Notes under the pieces: model-generated
What the model was told of the DNA's origin: nothing
What the model saw: only the letters and a program-made list of their open reading frames with translations
Database searches by the model: none
Translations under genes and position numbers: made by a program
Shown here: positions 52,917-62,466 of the stretch, piece after piece
Layout: each line of letters begins with the position of its first letter
Position numbering within the stretch: the first letter of the stretch is position 1
Origin: Planctomycetota bacterium
GTDB lineage: Bacteria; Planctomycetota; Planctomycetia; Planctomycetales; Planctomycetaceae
Length of the DNA: 64,000 nucleotides
Reading direction: 5' to 3'
Assembly: GCA_027623235.1 (NCBI GenBank)
Contig: JAQBVJ010000021.1
Location: 1 to 64,000 of the forward strand

Positions 52917-55211
52917 ATGGATTTTGATTCGCCCGCCGCTGCTTCAACGTCGCCTTTGACCGAGGGGCTGACGTCGTCTCAACGCCAGGCTGTCGATTTT
53001 TTTCACGGACCGCTGCTGATTCTGGCCGGGCCAGGGTCGGGCAAGACGCGAGTCATCACGCGGCGCATCGCCCGTCTGGTCGAGCGAGGTGTCCAGCCGT
53101 CTCGAATTCTCGCGATCACGTTTACCAATCGAGCCGCCCGCGAGATGCAGGAGCGGGTTGACTCGCTGCTACCGGGTTCAAGTGTCTGGGTGAGTACGTT
53201 TCACCGGTTCTGTGCGAGCGTGCTGCGCCGTCGAGCGAACCTCGTCGGCCTTGAGTCGAACTACGTTATCTTTGACAAAGCCGATCAGGTCGCCGTCGTG
53301 AGGCAGGTTCTCAGCGACCTGGACCTCGACGTGGTCCGCGCTTCGCCGGCAAGAATTTCCGGGCGAATCAGTCAGATCAAAAACAGCCTCACCGGGCCGG
53401 ACGAATTTGTCCGCTCGATGGACGACCACATGGGCGAGCCGTTCGACCTCGTCGTCGCTCAGGTTTATCCGCGCTACCAGAAGGCGCTGCTCGATTCGAA
53501 CGCCGTCGACTTTGACGACCTGCTGCTGCACGTCGTGCGGCTGTTTCACGAGAACCCGGAGCTCCGCTCTGACTACGATCGACGATTCGACTTCGTCCTT
53601 GTGGACGAGTACCAGGACACGAACGCGGCTCAGTATCAACTGGTGAAAGCGCTGTCGTCAGACATCCAGAATGTCTGCGTGACGGGCGATCCGGACCAGT
53701 CGATTTACGCGTGGCGCGGTGCCAGCATCGGCAACATTCTCAACTTCGAACACGACTATCCGAACGCGTCGATGATTCGGCTTGAACAGAATTTCCGCAG
53801 CACGAAGAGCATTCTTCGCTCAGCCGATCGACTGATCGCGCACAACAGAATGCGAAAGAACAAATCGCTCGTCACCGACAACGACGAAGGCGAGCCCGTT
53901 CGGCTGCTCACGTTCCCGGACAGTCGCAATGAGGCGGACGGAATCGCGCGGCTCTGCCGGAAGCTCGTTCACGAGGACGGGCTGCGATATTCGGACATCG
54001 CCATTTTCTACCGGGTCAACTCGATGTCGCGCGAGCTGGAACTGGCGATGACGCGAAACCGCGTTCCGCTGCAGATAGCGGCCGGGCTCGCGTTTTACGA
54101 TCGAGCGGAAATCCGGGATCTGCTCGCCTATCTGCGTCTCATTGAGAATCCTGCCGATCAAGTGGCCTTCAATCGAGTCTGCAATAAGCCCGCGCGAGGG
54201 CTCGGCAAGACAACTCAAACGAAGCTGTTGAGGTGGGCCGAACGGAACGGCATGGGGCCGATGGAAGCAGCCCGGTGTGCTGACCAGATCGACGATATCA
54301 CGAAGACGGCGAAGGTGAAGTTGAAGGTTTTCTCGCGGCTGATGGAGAGCTTCTCGCTCGCCCATGCCGGCAGCGTGAGCGCTTTGCTGAAAAAAGTCGT
54401 CGTCAAAACCGGCTACGCGAGAAGCTGGGGCTCGGCACCCACGGAGCAGGCGATCGAGAAGAAAGCCAACGTCGAGGAATTGATCAATGCGGCGGCTCAG
54501 TACGACGAGGCTCATGCCGACGATCCGACGGTGAGCGGTTTCCTGGAGACGACCAGCCTGAGAAACGACGACGATCTGATCGAGGCGACGTCCGGCAAGG
54601 TCACGCTCATGACGATGCACGCGGCGAAGGGGCTTGAGTTTCCGGTCGTCTTCGTTGTCGGCATCGAGCACGGACTCATCCCGCACGAACGGTCCATCAA
54701 ATCGGACGATCCGAAGCAGATTGAAGAGGAACGGCGGCTTCTGTTTGTCGGCATGACGCGGGCGATGAAGCAGCTTTTTCTGACGACCGCTCAGATGAGA
54801 GCCGAACGCGGGACGCCTCGCATCACGATCCCCAGCACGTTTCTCGGCGAGACGGAATTCGTTCAGGGTGACGTCGATGCCGACGGCCTGGCTGTTGAAG
54901 AAAAGTCCGTGTCAGGTTTCACAAAGAAGGAGCAGGGAATTCGCGAGCGGCTCAAACTTGCCTTCGAAAAAAACAACGGGCCGGTTCTGACAACCGGCGC
55001 GGCACTCCTCGCCGGAAACACCGATGCGGGATTGCCTCAGACATTCGCAATGGGGATGCGGGTTCGCCATCCTCAGTACGGAACCGGCACGGTGACTGAC
55101 GTCACGGGCTTTCTGAAAAAGCAGACGGTGACGGTGAAATTTCACGACGATCAACGAAGTGAGACGTTTCGAGTCGCTCATTGCCCGCTGCAGCCCGTCG
55201 GCGGCCGGTGA
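52917..55211 (+). CDS. UvrD/PcrA/Rep-family superfamily 1A DNA helicase
   Basis: A 764-residue helicase. In order: the Q motif (LTSSQRQAV), Walker A AGPGSGKT (residues 37-44), motif Ia ITFTNRAAREM, motif II VDEYQDTNAAQY, motif III GDPDQSIYAWRGA, motif IV LEQNFRST, motif V MTMHAAKGLEF and motif VI EERRLLFVGMTRA. The C-terminus (RVRHPQYGTGTVTDVTG...TVKFHD) is the PcrA/UvrD-type tudor-like domain, which can bind RNA polymerase. It works in repair and replication. The ATG at 52917 is used; an in-frame ATG at 52857 would add 20 residues unlike the family. Only 12 bp separate it from the PTPS gene. Confidence 0.92.
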   Translation: MDFDSPAAASTSPLTEGLTSSQRQAVDFFHGPLLILAGPGSGKTRVITRRIARLVERGVQPSRILAITFTNRAAREMQERVDSLLPGSSVWVSTFHRFCASVLRRRANLVGLESNYVIFDKADQVAVVRQVLSDLDLDVVRASPARISGRISQIKNSLTGPDEFVRSMDDHMGEPFDLVVAQVYPRYQKALLDSNAVDFDDLLLHVVRLFHENPELRSDYDRRFDFVLVDEYQDTNAAQYQLVKALSSDIQNVCVTGDPDQSIYAWRGASIGNILNFEHDYPNASMIRLEQNFRSTKSILRSADRLIAHNRMRKNKSLVTDNDEGEPVRLLTFPDSRNEADGIARLCRKLVHEDGLRYSDIAIFYRVNSMSRELELAMTRNRVPLQIAAGLAFYDRAEIRDLLAYLRLIENPADQVAFNRVCNKPARGLGKTTQTKLLRWAERNGMGPMEAARCADQIDDITKTAKVKLKVFSRLMESFSLAHAGSVSALLKKVVVKTGYARSWGSAPTEQAIEKKANVEELINAAAQYDEAHADDPTVSGFLETTSLRNDDDLIEATSGKVTLMTMHAAKGLEFPVVFVVGIEHGLIPHERSIKSDDPKQIEEERRLLFVGMTRAMKQLFLTTAQMRAERGTPRITIPSTFLGETEFVQGDVDADGLAVEEKSVSGFTKKEQGIRERLKLAFEKNNGPVLTTGAALLAGNTDAGLPQTFAMGMRVRHPQYGTGTVTDVTGFLKKQTVTVKFHDDQRSETFRVAHCPLQPVGGR

Positions 55212-55223
55212 GAATTAACGGAC

Positions 55224-55739
55224 ATGGCCATGAGCGAATCCCCGTCAGAAACATTTCGAGTTCGCGTCACGAAGGACCACCTGGTCTTCAGTGCCGCTCA
55301 TTTCATCACGTTCAACGGGAACATCTGCGAGCGGCTTCACGGCCACAACTGGCGGACCGCGGTCGAGCTGACCGGGCCGCTCGACGAAAACTCCTACGTC
55401 TTCGACTTTATCGCTCTGCGCGATCGGCTGCAGGAAATTGTCAATCAGCTCGACCATCGCGTCCTGTTGCCGACTCAGCACGAAGCCATCCGGGTCACGG
55501 AGTCCGAACGCGAAATCGAAGCGACGTTCGAAGATCGACGCTGGATCTTTCCTCGCGAGGACTGCGTTCTTTTGCCCGTCGCAAACACGACCGCCGAGCT
55601 GATCGCCCGCTGGATTGCCGGTGAGCTGCGTCCATCTGTGGAGGTTCAGAACGGCGCGTCGATCTCGACGATTCAGGTGGAGGTCGAAGAGAACTTCGGT
55701 CAGTGGGCCATCTGCGAAGTGAAACTGACGCAGTCCTGA
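55224..55739 (+). CDS. 6-Pyruvoyltetrahydropterin synthase/QueD family protein
   Basis: A 171-residue member of the PTPS/QueD T-fold family. Zinc ligands are His26 in FSAAHF and His39 and His41 in RLHGHNW, and the catalytic Cys35 lies in ICERLHGH. The C-terminal Glu in VEVEENFGQW completes the site. The length exceeds that of most QueD (about 120) because of an insert around ESEREIEATFEDRRWIFPRED. The substrate is a pterin or 7-deazaguanine precursor. No queC, queE or queF gene is adjacent. Since the genome has H4MPT enzymes, a pterin role is possible. It lies in an operon with the helicase. Confidence 0.85.
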   Translation: MAMSESPSETFRVRVTKDHLVFSAAHFITFNGNICERLHGHNWRTAVELTGPLDENSYVFDFIALRDRLQEIVNQLDHRVLLPTQHEAIRVTESEREIEATFEDRRWIFPREDCVLLPVANTTAELIARWIAGELRPSVEVQNGASISTIQVEVEENFGQWAICEVKLTQS

Positions 55740-55886
55740 GGAAATCGAACGGCGCCCTCTCAGAGCAACGGGAAGAGGCTGTGAGTTTTAAGCAGGCCGG
55801 AACAATCGCAGCGCCGCTCCGGCAGTCTTGCTGTCACGAACCGTTCAAAATGCCGGAACGGCGCTGCGCTTGGCCTACGGCTGATC

Positions 55887-56624
55887 TCAATACTGGTACT
55901 TCGATAGTCGCTCGTACTTCTGGTAGTTGTCGTAGGCGATGCCGGCGAACATCAGTCCGGCAAACATCCGGTCCTGGCTGACGAAGAACAATGCGGCGGC
56001 GGCTCCGGTGACCATGCCGACCTGGTGAGTTCGCATCATTCCTTTGCGGCCGGATCGGGCGTTGAGAACCTCCGAGCAGACCTGGCCGCCGTCCAGCGGG
56101 TAAACCGGCAGCAGGTTCATCAGTCCCCAGAACAGGTTGATCCACTCCAGCTGGTAAATGGCGAATGCCACTCCCGGGATGAAAGCTGGCTGGTCAGGAG
56201 GATGCGGCGGCGAGAACAGCATTTTCGTCGCCCAGACCTGCCCATCGTGATGCGCCTCGAACAGTCCGTAATTGACTGCCTGGACGACACCGTACAGCAC
56301 GAAGCCCGCTCCGGGGCCGGCGAGCGAGATCAGAATCGCTCGTTTCCGAGTGTAGCCCCACGACGGTTGGAATGTGGCGAGGCCTCCGAAGTGGTACAGG
56401 ATGATGTTCGGTGGCCAGCCGAAGTGGCGAGCCACCAGCGCGTGCCCGAGTTCGTGCACCAGGATCGAGCCGAACAGGCAGCCAATCCAGATCGCCGTCA
56501 GCCGCATGTCGCCAGCGCGGAAGCCGAGCAGCAGCCCGACAACCCAGAACGCCGGATGCACCCGTACGGGAATTCCGAAGAGGGTGAAGTTGACGTCGTA
56601 GCGGGTTGGTTCAACAGACAGCAT
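55887..56624 (-). CDS. M50-family (site-2 protease-like) membrane metalloprotease
   Basis: A 245-residue integral membrane protease. HELGH at residues 57-61 supplies two zinc ligands and the catalytic Glu. The third ligand comes from NLLPVYPLDGG (NxxPxxxLDGG). Six or so hydrophobic helices surround these motifs. No PDZ or CBS domain is attached, so it is a minimal, rhomboid-sized M50 protein. It may cleave membrane-anchored regulators. It starts 48 bp after the TPR-peroxiredoxin gene and is probably co-transcribed with it. Confidence 0.85.
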   Translation of the reverse strand: MLSVEPTRYDVNFTLFGIPVRVHPAFWVVGLLLGFRAGDMRLTAIWIGCLFGSILVHELGHALVARHFGWPPNIILYHFGGLATFQPSWGYTRKRAILISLAGPGAGFVLYGVVQAVNYGLFEAHHDGQVWATKMLFSPPHPPDQPAFIPGVAFAIYQLEWINLFWGLMNLLPVYPLDGGQVCSEVLNARSGRKGMMRTHQVGMVTGAAAALFFVSQDRMFAGLMFAGIAYDNYQKYERLSKYQY

Positions 56625-56672
56625 GCGATCGCCCGTGACGCTTTCTGGTTTTCTGGCGAGTCCCCGCCGCTG

Positions 56673-59210
56673 CTATTTCGCCGCGTTGACAATGAGGTGT
56701 GTGTCACGCTGCTGAAGAAGACGCTTCGCCTCGTTCAGCACGAAGTCCGGATCCATGAACGGGTCGTAGCTGATGTCCTGCCACCGGACGTACCCCTGAG
56801 CGTCGATCAGGAAGGTGCCGTGCAGAGTCATCTTCTCGAAGTCGTCGAAGCAGCGATACTTTTTAAAGACTTCCAGGTCGCCGCCCGCCAGCAGCGGAAA
56901 CGGCATCTTGCCACCTTTGGTGTCTTCGGCGTAAGCCTTGACCGAATTCTTCAGGTCCTCGACCGGGTCGCTGCTGATCGCGAGGACTTCGAAGCCGGCC
57001 GATTTGAACTCTTCGTACTTCGGACCGAACTTGTGAAGCTGCTCGGCACAGTGCAGACACGAGTAGCCAAGGTAGAAAATCACGACGACCGGCCGGCCTT
57101 TGTAATCTGCAAGGCTGACCTGCTCACCTTTGTCGTTCGTCAGTGAAAAATCATCCGCTTTGTACGGGCTCCACCGAAACGGGCCGAGCGTGTCGAGGTC
57201 TGGTCGAGCGCCAGTGTCGGCCGGAACTTTGTACGGAAGCCGCCAGTCGGCCGGGTAGCCGCACGCCCCCGTCGCGATGTCTTCCAGCCGGGCAAAAACT
57301 GGAGCGGTGATGTCGAGGTGACCCGACTTTGCTCGCAGTTTTTCGAATGCTTTCTTCGCTTCTTCCGGTTTCTTCGCTTTCCAGAGGATCTCGATCAAAG
57401 CCGCGTGAGGAATCGTCTCTTCACCTTTTGAGTTCGCTGCATCCTGAACCATTTTGATCGCCTCGTCGGTCTTGCCGGCAAGGAGCGTGATTTCGGCTTT
57501 ATATCCCAGGCTGATCCCGGACGACTTCTTAAACAAAGCCAGAGCGTCTTCGTATCGCTCTTCCTGAACGGCCAGGTAGCCTTTGAATTCGTCCACTGAC
57601 TGGTCGAGGCTGCGGATGACCGTCGAGGTACTGCGTTTCGCATTCGTCTCCGCGGCGGCGAGGTCCTTTTTCAGCTTGGCCTCATCGACCTTCTTCGCGT
57701 CGGGTTTCTGTGGATCAGCGGGCTTTGACTTCTCTTCGGGCAGTGGCGGGGCTGGTCGTCCGGTTTCCGGAGCCGAAACATCCGGGACGCCGGCAGCCTT
57801 CCGGACGACGTTCTGCGCGACTCGAACTGCCTCGTCCTGAACGGCATTCTTTTTGGCGAGCTGCTCTTCCATGTCGGCCAGAATCCGCTTGCCGTTTTCA
57901 AAGTCTCCTGACCGGAAGTACGCCCGGCCGAGGTACTGCTGCCGCTTGATCTGCTCGACTTCCGTGTCGGTTGGTTCGAGGTAAGGTGTCTCAGCCAGCT
58001 TGATCAGTTCGTCCCATTTTTCGAATTCGTCGAGTGCGGTGAACAACCGCAGTCGGCCGTAGTAAGTGGAACCTCGCTTGACCAGCGTGTTGTACTTGGG
58101 GTGGCGAGGCAGCTCGCACATGTTCTTTGCGAGGTCGACGGCGCGATCGGCCGCTCCCAGGTAGGTCAGGTTGCGAATCAGCCACTCGTTGTTGTGAGCA
58201 AAGTTGTGAATCTGATCCGGCAGAACGCGGTCCCGCATCATATGAGCATGGTCGACTCGCGCCGATGCTTCCTGCTGCCAGGCTCCATCCGCGTACCGCT
58301 TCAACCGCGAATAGATGTGTCCCGGCATGTGCCACATGTGAGCAATTCCCGGAGCCGACTGACCGCACATCGCCGCTGAGTTGAGTGCCAGATCTGTCTT
58401 CTCGTAATCCCACAAGTGGATGCGGTAATGGTGGCACGGGTGCAGCGGGTTCTTGTCGAGCACGTCGTTGAACAGCGCGTCGACGGACAGGTGACTCGTC
58501 AGAGGAATCCCGCGGCTCCGGTTGCTCCACATCGCCAGTCCCAGAAACGCCTTCGCGTCAAGGTCGTTCGGAAACTCGTAAAGCAGTTTCTCCAGAGCCG
58601 TCATGTGTGCCTGGCGGGCTTCCTTGTCCTTCTTCTTATCGCGGTTAAGGAACTTGTCCCACAGCTCGATGTAAAGTTGCTCGTGCCGTGATGCTTTGTC
58701 CTTTCGCTTCATCGCTTCCTTGCTGAAGCCGGTGGCCCGCTTTTCATTTCCTCCGTTCGCCATTGAAGCGCCCCAGTAGGCGATGGCACAGTCCGGATCG
58801 AGAGCGGCCGCCTGCCGGAAGGATCGCTCGGCTTCGAAATACCAGAACCCGTGCAGCTGCCCGACGCCCTGATCGATGAACGCTTTGACGTTTTCGACTT
58901 TGGACGAGACAGGGAAATCAATTTTCCCGGTGTTCCCCATGAGGTACGCCTTCTGCCGTGGCCCCTCGTTGAAGATTTCTCCGTGGTTCGAATGACCGGC
59001 CGCCGGAGTTTCCGGCTCCTTCTTTTCTTCTTCCGCTTTCGCCGCGTCGGGCTTCGCCGGTTTCGGTGCGTCAGCCGGTTTCGCCGGCTCTGGTTTCGGG
59101 GCGTCCTGGGCGATCGCAGAATCCTGTAACCCGAAACCGCCGAGAAGGAACGCAACGGTCAACGTGGCGGGAATGGCAAACTCAAAACGGATTCTCGTGA
59201 GAGCAGGCAT
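56673..59210 (-). CDS. Exported TPR-repeat protein fused to AhpC/TSA-type thioredoxin domain
   Basis: An 845-residue protein. A signal peptide (ATLTVAFLLGGFG) is followed by an Ala/Lys/Pro/Glu linker (residues 35-75). A long helical TPR-like region (about 90-640) includes YWGASMANGGNE, NDLDAKAFLGLAMW and HMWHMPGHIYSRL. The C-terminal 170 residues are an AhpC/TSA redoxin domain with VVVIFYLGYSCLHC and the CxxC pair Cys718/Cys721, then FEVLAISSDPVEDL. It probably acts in the periplasm as a thiol oxidoreductase with a TPR docking arm. An AAGGTG site precedes the ATG. It is first gene of a pair with an M50 protease. Confidence 0.82.
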   Translation of the reverse strand: MPALTRIRFEFAIPATLTVAFLLGGFGLQDSAIAQDAPKPEPAKPADAPKPAKPDAAKAEEEKKEPETPAAGHSNHGEIFNEGPRQKAYLMGNTGKIDFPVSSKVENVKAFIDQGVGQLHGFWYFEAERSFRQAAALDPDCAIAYWGASMANGGNEKRATGFSKEAMKRKDKASRHEQLYIELWDKFLNRDKKKDKEARQAHMTALEKLLYEFPNDLDAKAFLGLAMWSNRSRGIPLTSHLSVDALFNDVLDKNPLHPCHHYRIHLWDYEKTDLALNSAAMCGQSAPGIAHMWHMPGHIYSRLKRYADGAWQQEASARVDHAHMMRDRVLPDQIHNFAHNNEWLIRNLTYLGAADRAVDLAKNMCELPRHPKYNTLVKRGSTYYGRLRLFTALDEFEKWDELIKLAETPYLEPTDTEVEQIKRQQYLGRAYFRSGDFENGKRILADMEEQLAKKNAVQDEAVRVAQNVVRKAAGVPDVSAPETGRPAPPLPEEKSKPADPQKPDAKKVDEAKLKKDLAAAETNAKRSTSTVIRSLDQSVDEFKGYLAVQEERYEDALALFKKSSGISLGYKAEITLLAGKTDEAIKMVQDAANSKGEETIPHAALIEILWKAKKPEEAKKAFEKLRAKSGHLDITAPVFARLEDIATGACGYPADWRLPYKVPADTGARPDLDTLGPFRWSPYKADDFSLTNDKGEQVSLADYKGRPVVVIFYLGYSCLHCAEQLHKFGPKYEEFKSAGFEVLAISSDPVEDLKNSVKAYAEDTKGGKMPFPLLAGGDLEVFKKYRCFDDFEKMTLHGTFLIDAQGYVRWQDISYDPFMDPDFVLNEAKRLLQQRDTHLIVNAAK

Positions 59211-59698
59211 AAGGCACCTTAGAGCAGGCAGGAGGCGTGACGCGTCAGGTGGGATTCCAGGCGGCTGGAAATTAAGCGGCCATTCTGCCCGGAACTCGAC
59301 CGGGATTCCAGGCGAAGGTCCGGCTTCGCCACGACCGAATCAGAAACATCCTTCCGACAGTCGGGTTGGGGAATCCTGTGATTCAGTACCCGGGCATCCG
59401 CGATCCGCAACGCGTTCCGCAGCCGCAGCGCTGTGGATCGCCTTAAGCTGTTTGCAGTATTTGTTTTAGGGGACCGGAAGTCCGCGGCTCCTCTTCCGCC
59501 AGGAACCATATTGCCTGAATTCCGCAGTCGGGGGTACAGTGGAATTCACTGTGCGGTGAAGAATTCACTGTGCGGTGAAGTTTGCTCACCCATTTCCCCG
59601 AGTACGGTCGTATCCTGAAGGCTGGCCGTCTTTTGCGGTGAGTGCATTGCCGGCCTCAAGACTGTTCCCACAACAGGTTTTTCCAGCAGGTTTTTTCC
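59211..59698. other. Divergent gap with tandem duplication
   Basis: 488 bp without a supported ORF between the TPR-peroxiredoxin gene and the sigma-factor gene. It holds a 19-bp perfect tandem repeat and otherwise no recognised feature. Confidence 0.5.
59541..59578. repeat. Tandem repeat, 2 x 19 bp
   Basis: GAATTCACTGTGCGGTGAA is perfectly duplicated 120 bp before the ECF sigma-factor start. Confidence 0.9.
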
Positions 59699-60277
59699 GT
59701 GGCTTTGACCGAAATCGATCGCAGTCTGCTGAAGCGGTGCCTGGCCGAAGAGCCGGGAGCGTGGAAGGACTTTGTTGACCGGTTTATCGGGCTGTTCATC
59801 CACGTGATTAATCACTCGGCCCACTCCCGCAGCGTGCGGGTTTCGTCGGACGACGTCGATGATCTGTGTGCCGAAGTTTTTGTCGCACTCCTGGCGGACA
59901 ATTACGCCGCACTGAAACGGTTCCGGGGCGAGAGTTCACTCGCGACTTACCTGACAGTGATCTCGCGACGGATCGTCGTGCGGGAGATGGCTCGCCGAAA
60001 AATGGCGGAAGCACTCGGCCACGTGTCGGCGCACCACTCATCGATCGAGCAGGCTCGCGCGACGCCGAACTGGGATGTCAAACGGGTCGATGATCGCGAG
60101 CAGATTCAGCGAATGCTCGAGGGACTGCCGGAACGCGAAGCGACGATCGTCAGGCAGTTCCACATTGAGGGACGCAGCTACCGTGAGATCAGCTCCGATC
60201 TTGGCGTCCCGGAAAACTCGATCGGCCCGACTCTGTCGCGCGCCCGTGATCGACTCAAAGAGAACGCCCGGTCCTGA
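59699..60277 (+). CDS. ECF-type RNA polymerase sigma factor
   Basis: A 192-residue sigma-70-family protein of ECF size. Region 2 is present as WKDFVDRFIGLFIHVI, then DDVDDLCAEVFVALLADN and RGESSLATYLTVISRRIVVREM. Region 4 is MLEGLPEREATIVRQFHIEGRSYREISSDLGVPENSIGPTLSRARDRLK. It directs transcription of a stress or development regulon. No anti-sigma factor is adjacent. The GTG at 59699 is the chosen start; an in-frame ATG at 59642 would add 19 residues outside the family pattern. A perfect tandem repeat lies in its upstream region. Confidence 0.85.
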   Translation: MALTEIDRSLLKRCLAEEPGAWKDFVDRFIGLFIHVINHSAHSRSVRVSSDDVDDLCAEVFVALLADNYAALKRFRGESSLATYLTVISRRIVVREMARRKMAEALGHVSAHHSSIEQARATPNWDVKRVDDREQIQRMLEGLPEREATIVRQFHIEGRSYREISSDLGVPENSIGPTLSRARDRLKENARS

Positions 60278-60548
60278 ATCGCGACCGCGTTCTGCACACA
60301 GATTTTTCGCAACCGGACTTTTCCGCTCCACCTGACTTTCCTGGCACGGTCCTCGCGCGGAACTCTGCCGACTGTATCCAAAGGGAAGCGCTGTTGTTTT
60401 TTCACACCGGATTTTGAAAAGTCGCCGCCAGTTTCAAGTTGAGTTTGATGCCGTGTCCTGGCAGCATGACTGCCCGACTGCGTTGCAGTCCTGGTGACCT
60501 CCGCGCGAGTCGGGAGTCAATCTCGTGGGCATTACTTGATCGGCTGCC

Positions 60549-61202
60549 ATGCTCTCCATTTCTGGCGATCACCTGCCATCCAGCGGCCTGGTTTATCTGG
60601 CCTTCCGTGTGTCTTTTCAGGAGACGCTGGAACGAATCGTCCTGTCACGCCAGGTGGATGACGGCAACGAAATTTACGGTTACCTCACGGAGGTGCCTTT
60701 CCTTCAGGGCGTCGCGCCACACGTGCAGATCGACCTGCTGGCTGACGCGTGGCATCGTCACTGCGATCCGCAAAATCACGAGGCGACTCTCGTCGACGAA
60801 AGCGTCATCTACGCCGTGTGCGAAACGGCCGCCCGCGTCACGGAAGAAGATCCAAACATCATCACTCACTCGCTGATCACAGGGCCGACGCAGGTCAACA
60901 TTCAGGTCGATTCGTTCCTGCCAGGTGAGCTTCGTAATCTGCATCTCAGCCTGGCGAACGAAGGCGACTTCCTGCTCGTCAGCCAGTTCGAAGACATGAA
61001 CCCGGACGATTCCCTCAGCCTGAAGCAGCAGTTCAAACTTGACCCGGCTCGGACCGAGCCGATGTACGATGTGCTCGGACGATGGCACATCGCTCCGAAC
61101 CTGGGCGAGCGGCTGGACGGTCTCATCACAGAACGCGAACTGGTTCGCACAAGCTATGTGATGGACGAGGTTCGCCAGACGCGAATGCCACCGCAGAAGT
61201 AG
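60549..61202 (+). CDS. Conserved hypothetical protein
   Basis: A 217-residue soluble protein with no signal peptide, membrane helix or motif I recognise. The N-terminus (GLVYLAFRVSFQETLERIVLSR) looks like a beta-helix fold. The middle has YGYLTEVPFLQGVAPHVQIDLLADAWHRH, and the C-terminus is charged (GRWHIAPNLGERLDGLITERELV). The reading frame is GC-typical and uninterrupted, so it is probably real. It lies 271 bp after the ECF sigma gene and may depend on it. No role is proposed. Confidence 0.6.
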   Translation: MLSISGDHLPSSGLVYLAFRVSFQETLERIVLSRQVDDGNEIYGYLTEVPFLQGVAPHVQIDLLADAWHRHCDPQNHEATLVDESVIYAVCETAARVTEEDPNIITHSLITGPTQVNIQVDSFLPGELRNLHLSLANEGDFLLVSQFEDMNPDDSLSLKQQFKLDPARTEPMYDVLGRWHIAPNLGERLDGLITERELVRTSYVMDEVRQTRMPPQK

Positions 61203-61269
61203 CCACCTGGTCACCTGAAGCGTGAGACTTGAAAACACGCTGGGCGCGCCGGTCTGACGACTGAAGAAT

Positions 61270-62235
61270 CTAAAACGGCAGGCGGTCCAGGCTGACGTTG
61301 CCTCCGCTCAGGATCAGCCCGAGCGACTCGACGCCGTCCACTTCGCGAAACCGCTCGTCGAGAACGGCGGCCAGCACGACGGCCGAACTTGGTTCGATCA
61401 GCAGCTTCGCCCGTTCCCACAGCAGCCGCATCGCCGCGACGATCTGCTCATCGGAAACCGTGACAATCTGCTCGACGTGATCCCGGATGATTGGCCATGT
61501 CAGCTCACCGAGACTCGTCAGCAGACCGTCGGCGATTGTGTTCGGGCCGGTTTGCGGAATGAGTTCTCCTGCCGCGAACGATCGCGCGGCATCGTCCGCT
61601 CCCAGTGGTTCGGCGGCGAAGACTCGCAGTGGTGAGGCCAGACCGCTCGCGGCAATGCACGTTCCGCTGAGCAGGCCTCCGCCACCGACCGGTGCGATCA
61701 CCGCGTCGAGTTCCGTTCCAAGCTCCCGCGTCTGTTCGACCAGTTCGAGCGTCGCGGTGCCCTGCCCTGCGATGATCTGTGGATGGTCGTACGGGTGAAT
61801 GAACGTCGCACCGGTTCGCTGCTGTACCTCGGCCGCCGTTGTCTCTCGCGCTTCGAGCGTCGGGCGGCAGAGGATCACCTCGGCGCCGTAACCTTCGACG
61901 GCGGCTCGCTTCACGGGCGATGCGGTTTCCGGCATTACAATGAACGCCGGCACGCCTCGCATTTTCGCGGCCAGGGCGAGGGCTTGCGCGTGGTTTCCCG
62001 AACTGTGCGTCACGACGCCGCGCGACGCGTCTTCATCACTGAGCTGGCTGACCGCGTTGCAGGCTCCGCGGAATTTGAACGCGCCGACTTTCTGAAAGTT
62101 CTCGCACTTGAAGAACAGTCTCCGACCGGCCAGTTCGTCGAGCGTCGCGCACGTCATGACGGGAGTTCGATGGGCGACGCCGGCAATCCGCCGGGCCGCG
62201 GCTTCAACATCAGCGGGAGTAATGGCAGCGTTCAT
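61270..62235 (-). CDS. PLP-dependent threonine dehydratase/serine racemase-like enzyme
   Basis: A 321-residue fold-type II PLP enzyme. The PLP lysine is Lys54 in KVGAFKFRGACNAV, the phosphate-binding loop is the canonical GGGGLLSG, and SGGNVSL lies near the C-terminus. HSSGNHAQALALAAKM matches the family substrate loop. No ACT domain is present, so it is the catabolic threonine dehydratase / serine racemase type. It differs from the 6770-7750 paralogue in its glycine loop and in sequence, so the two probably have different substrates. Confidence 0.85.
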   Translation of the reverse strand: MNAAITPADVEAAARRIAGVAHRTPVMTCATLDELAGRRLFFKCENFQKVGAFKFRGACNAVSQLSDEDASRGVVTHSSGNHAQALALAAKMRGVPAFIVMPETASPVKRAAVEGYGAEVILCRPTLEARETTAAEVQQRTGATFIHPYDHPQIIAGQGTATLELVEQTRELGTELDAVIAPVGGGGLLSGTCIAASGLASPLRVFAAEPLGADDAARSFAAGELIPQTGPNTIADGLLTSLGELTWPIIRDHVEQIVTVSDEQIVAAMRLLWERAKLLIEPSSAVVLAAVLDERFREVDGVESLGLILSGGNVSLDRLPF

Positions 62236-62296
62236 TGGGTGCCCTTTTGAATAAGGTCGCGGCGCGACGTAAGCCGTCCGGTCTGAGCGTGTTTTT

Positions 62297-62336
62297 CCAT
62301 GTATAACCGGGCGGCTTGTGCCGCTCCGCTACATGG
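62297..62336. repeat. Hairpin with nested palindromes
   Basis: CCATGTA (62297-62303) and TACATGG (62330-62336) form the outer stem, with GCGGC-TTGT-GCCGC (62311-62324) inside. It lies in the divergent gap between the dehydratase-like gene and the glycogen-synthase-like gene. It resembles a small REP-type element. Confidence 0.55.
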
Positions 62337-62466
62337 ATCGGACTTTTTTTGACAGGTTGAAGTTCGAGCCCAGTATGGCAAATTCCGCCATGTTCCGTCA
62401 GTAGCCGAGGCGGCCTCAAACGTTACGATGTCGGCTTTCGAAACTGATAACCGAACTGCGGGAACG

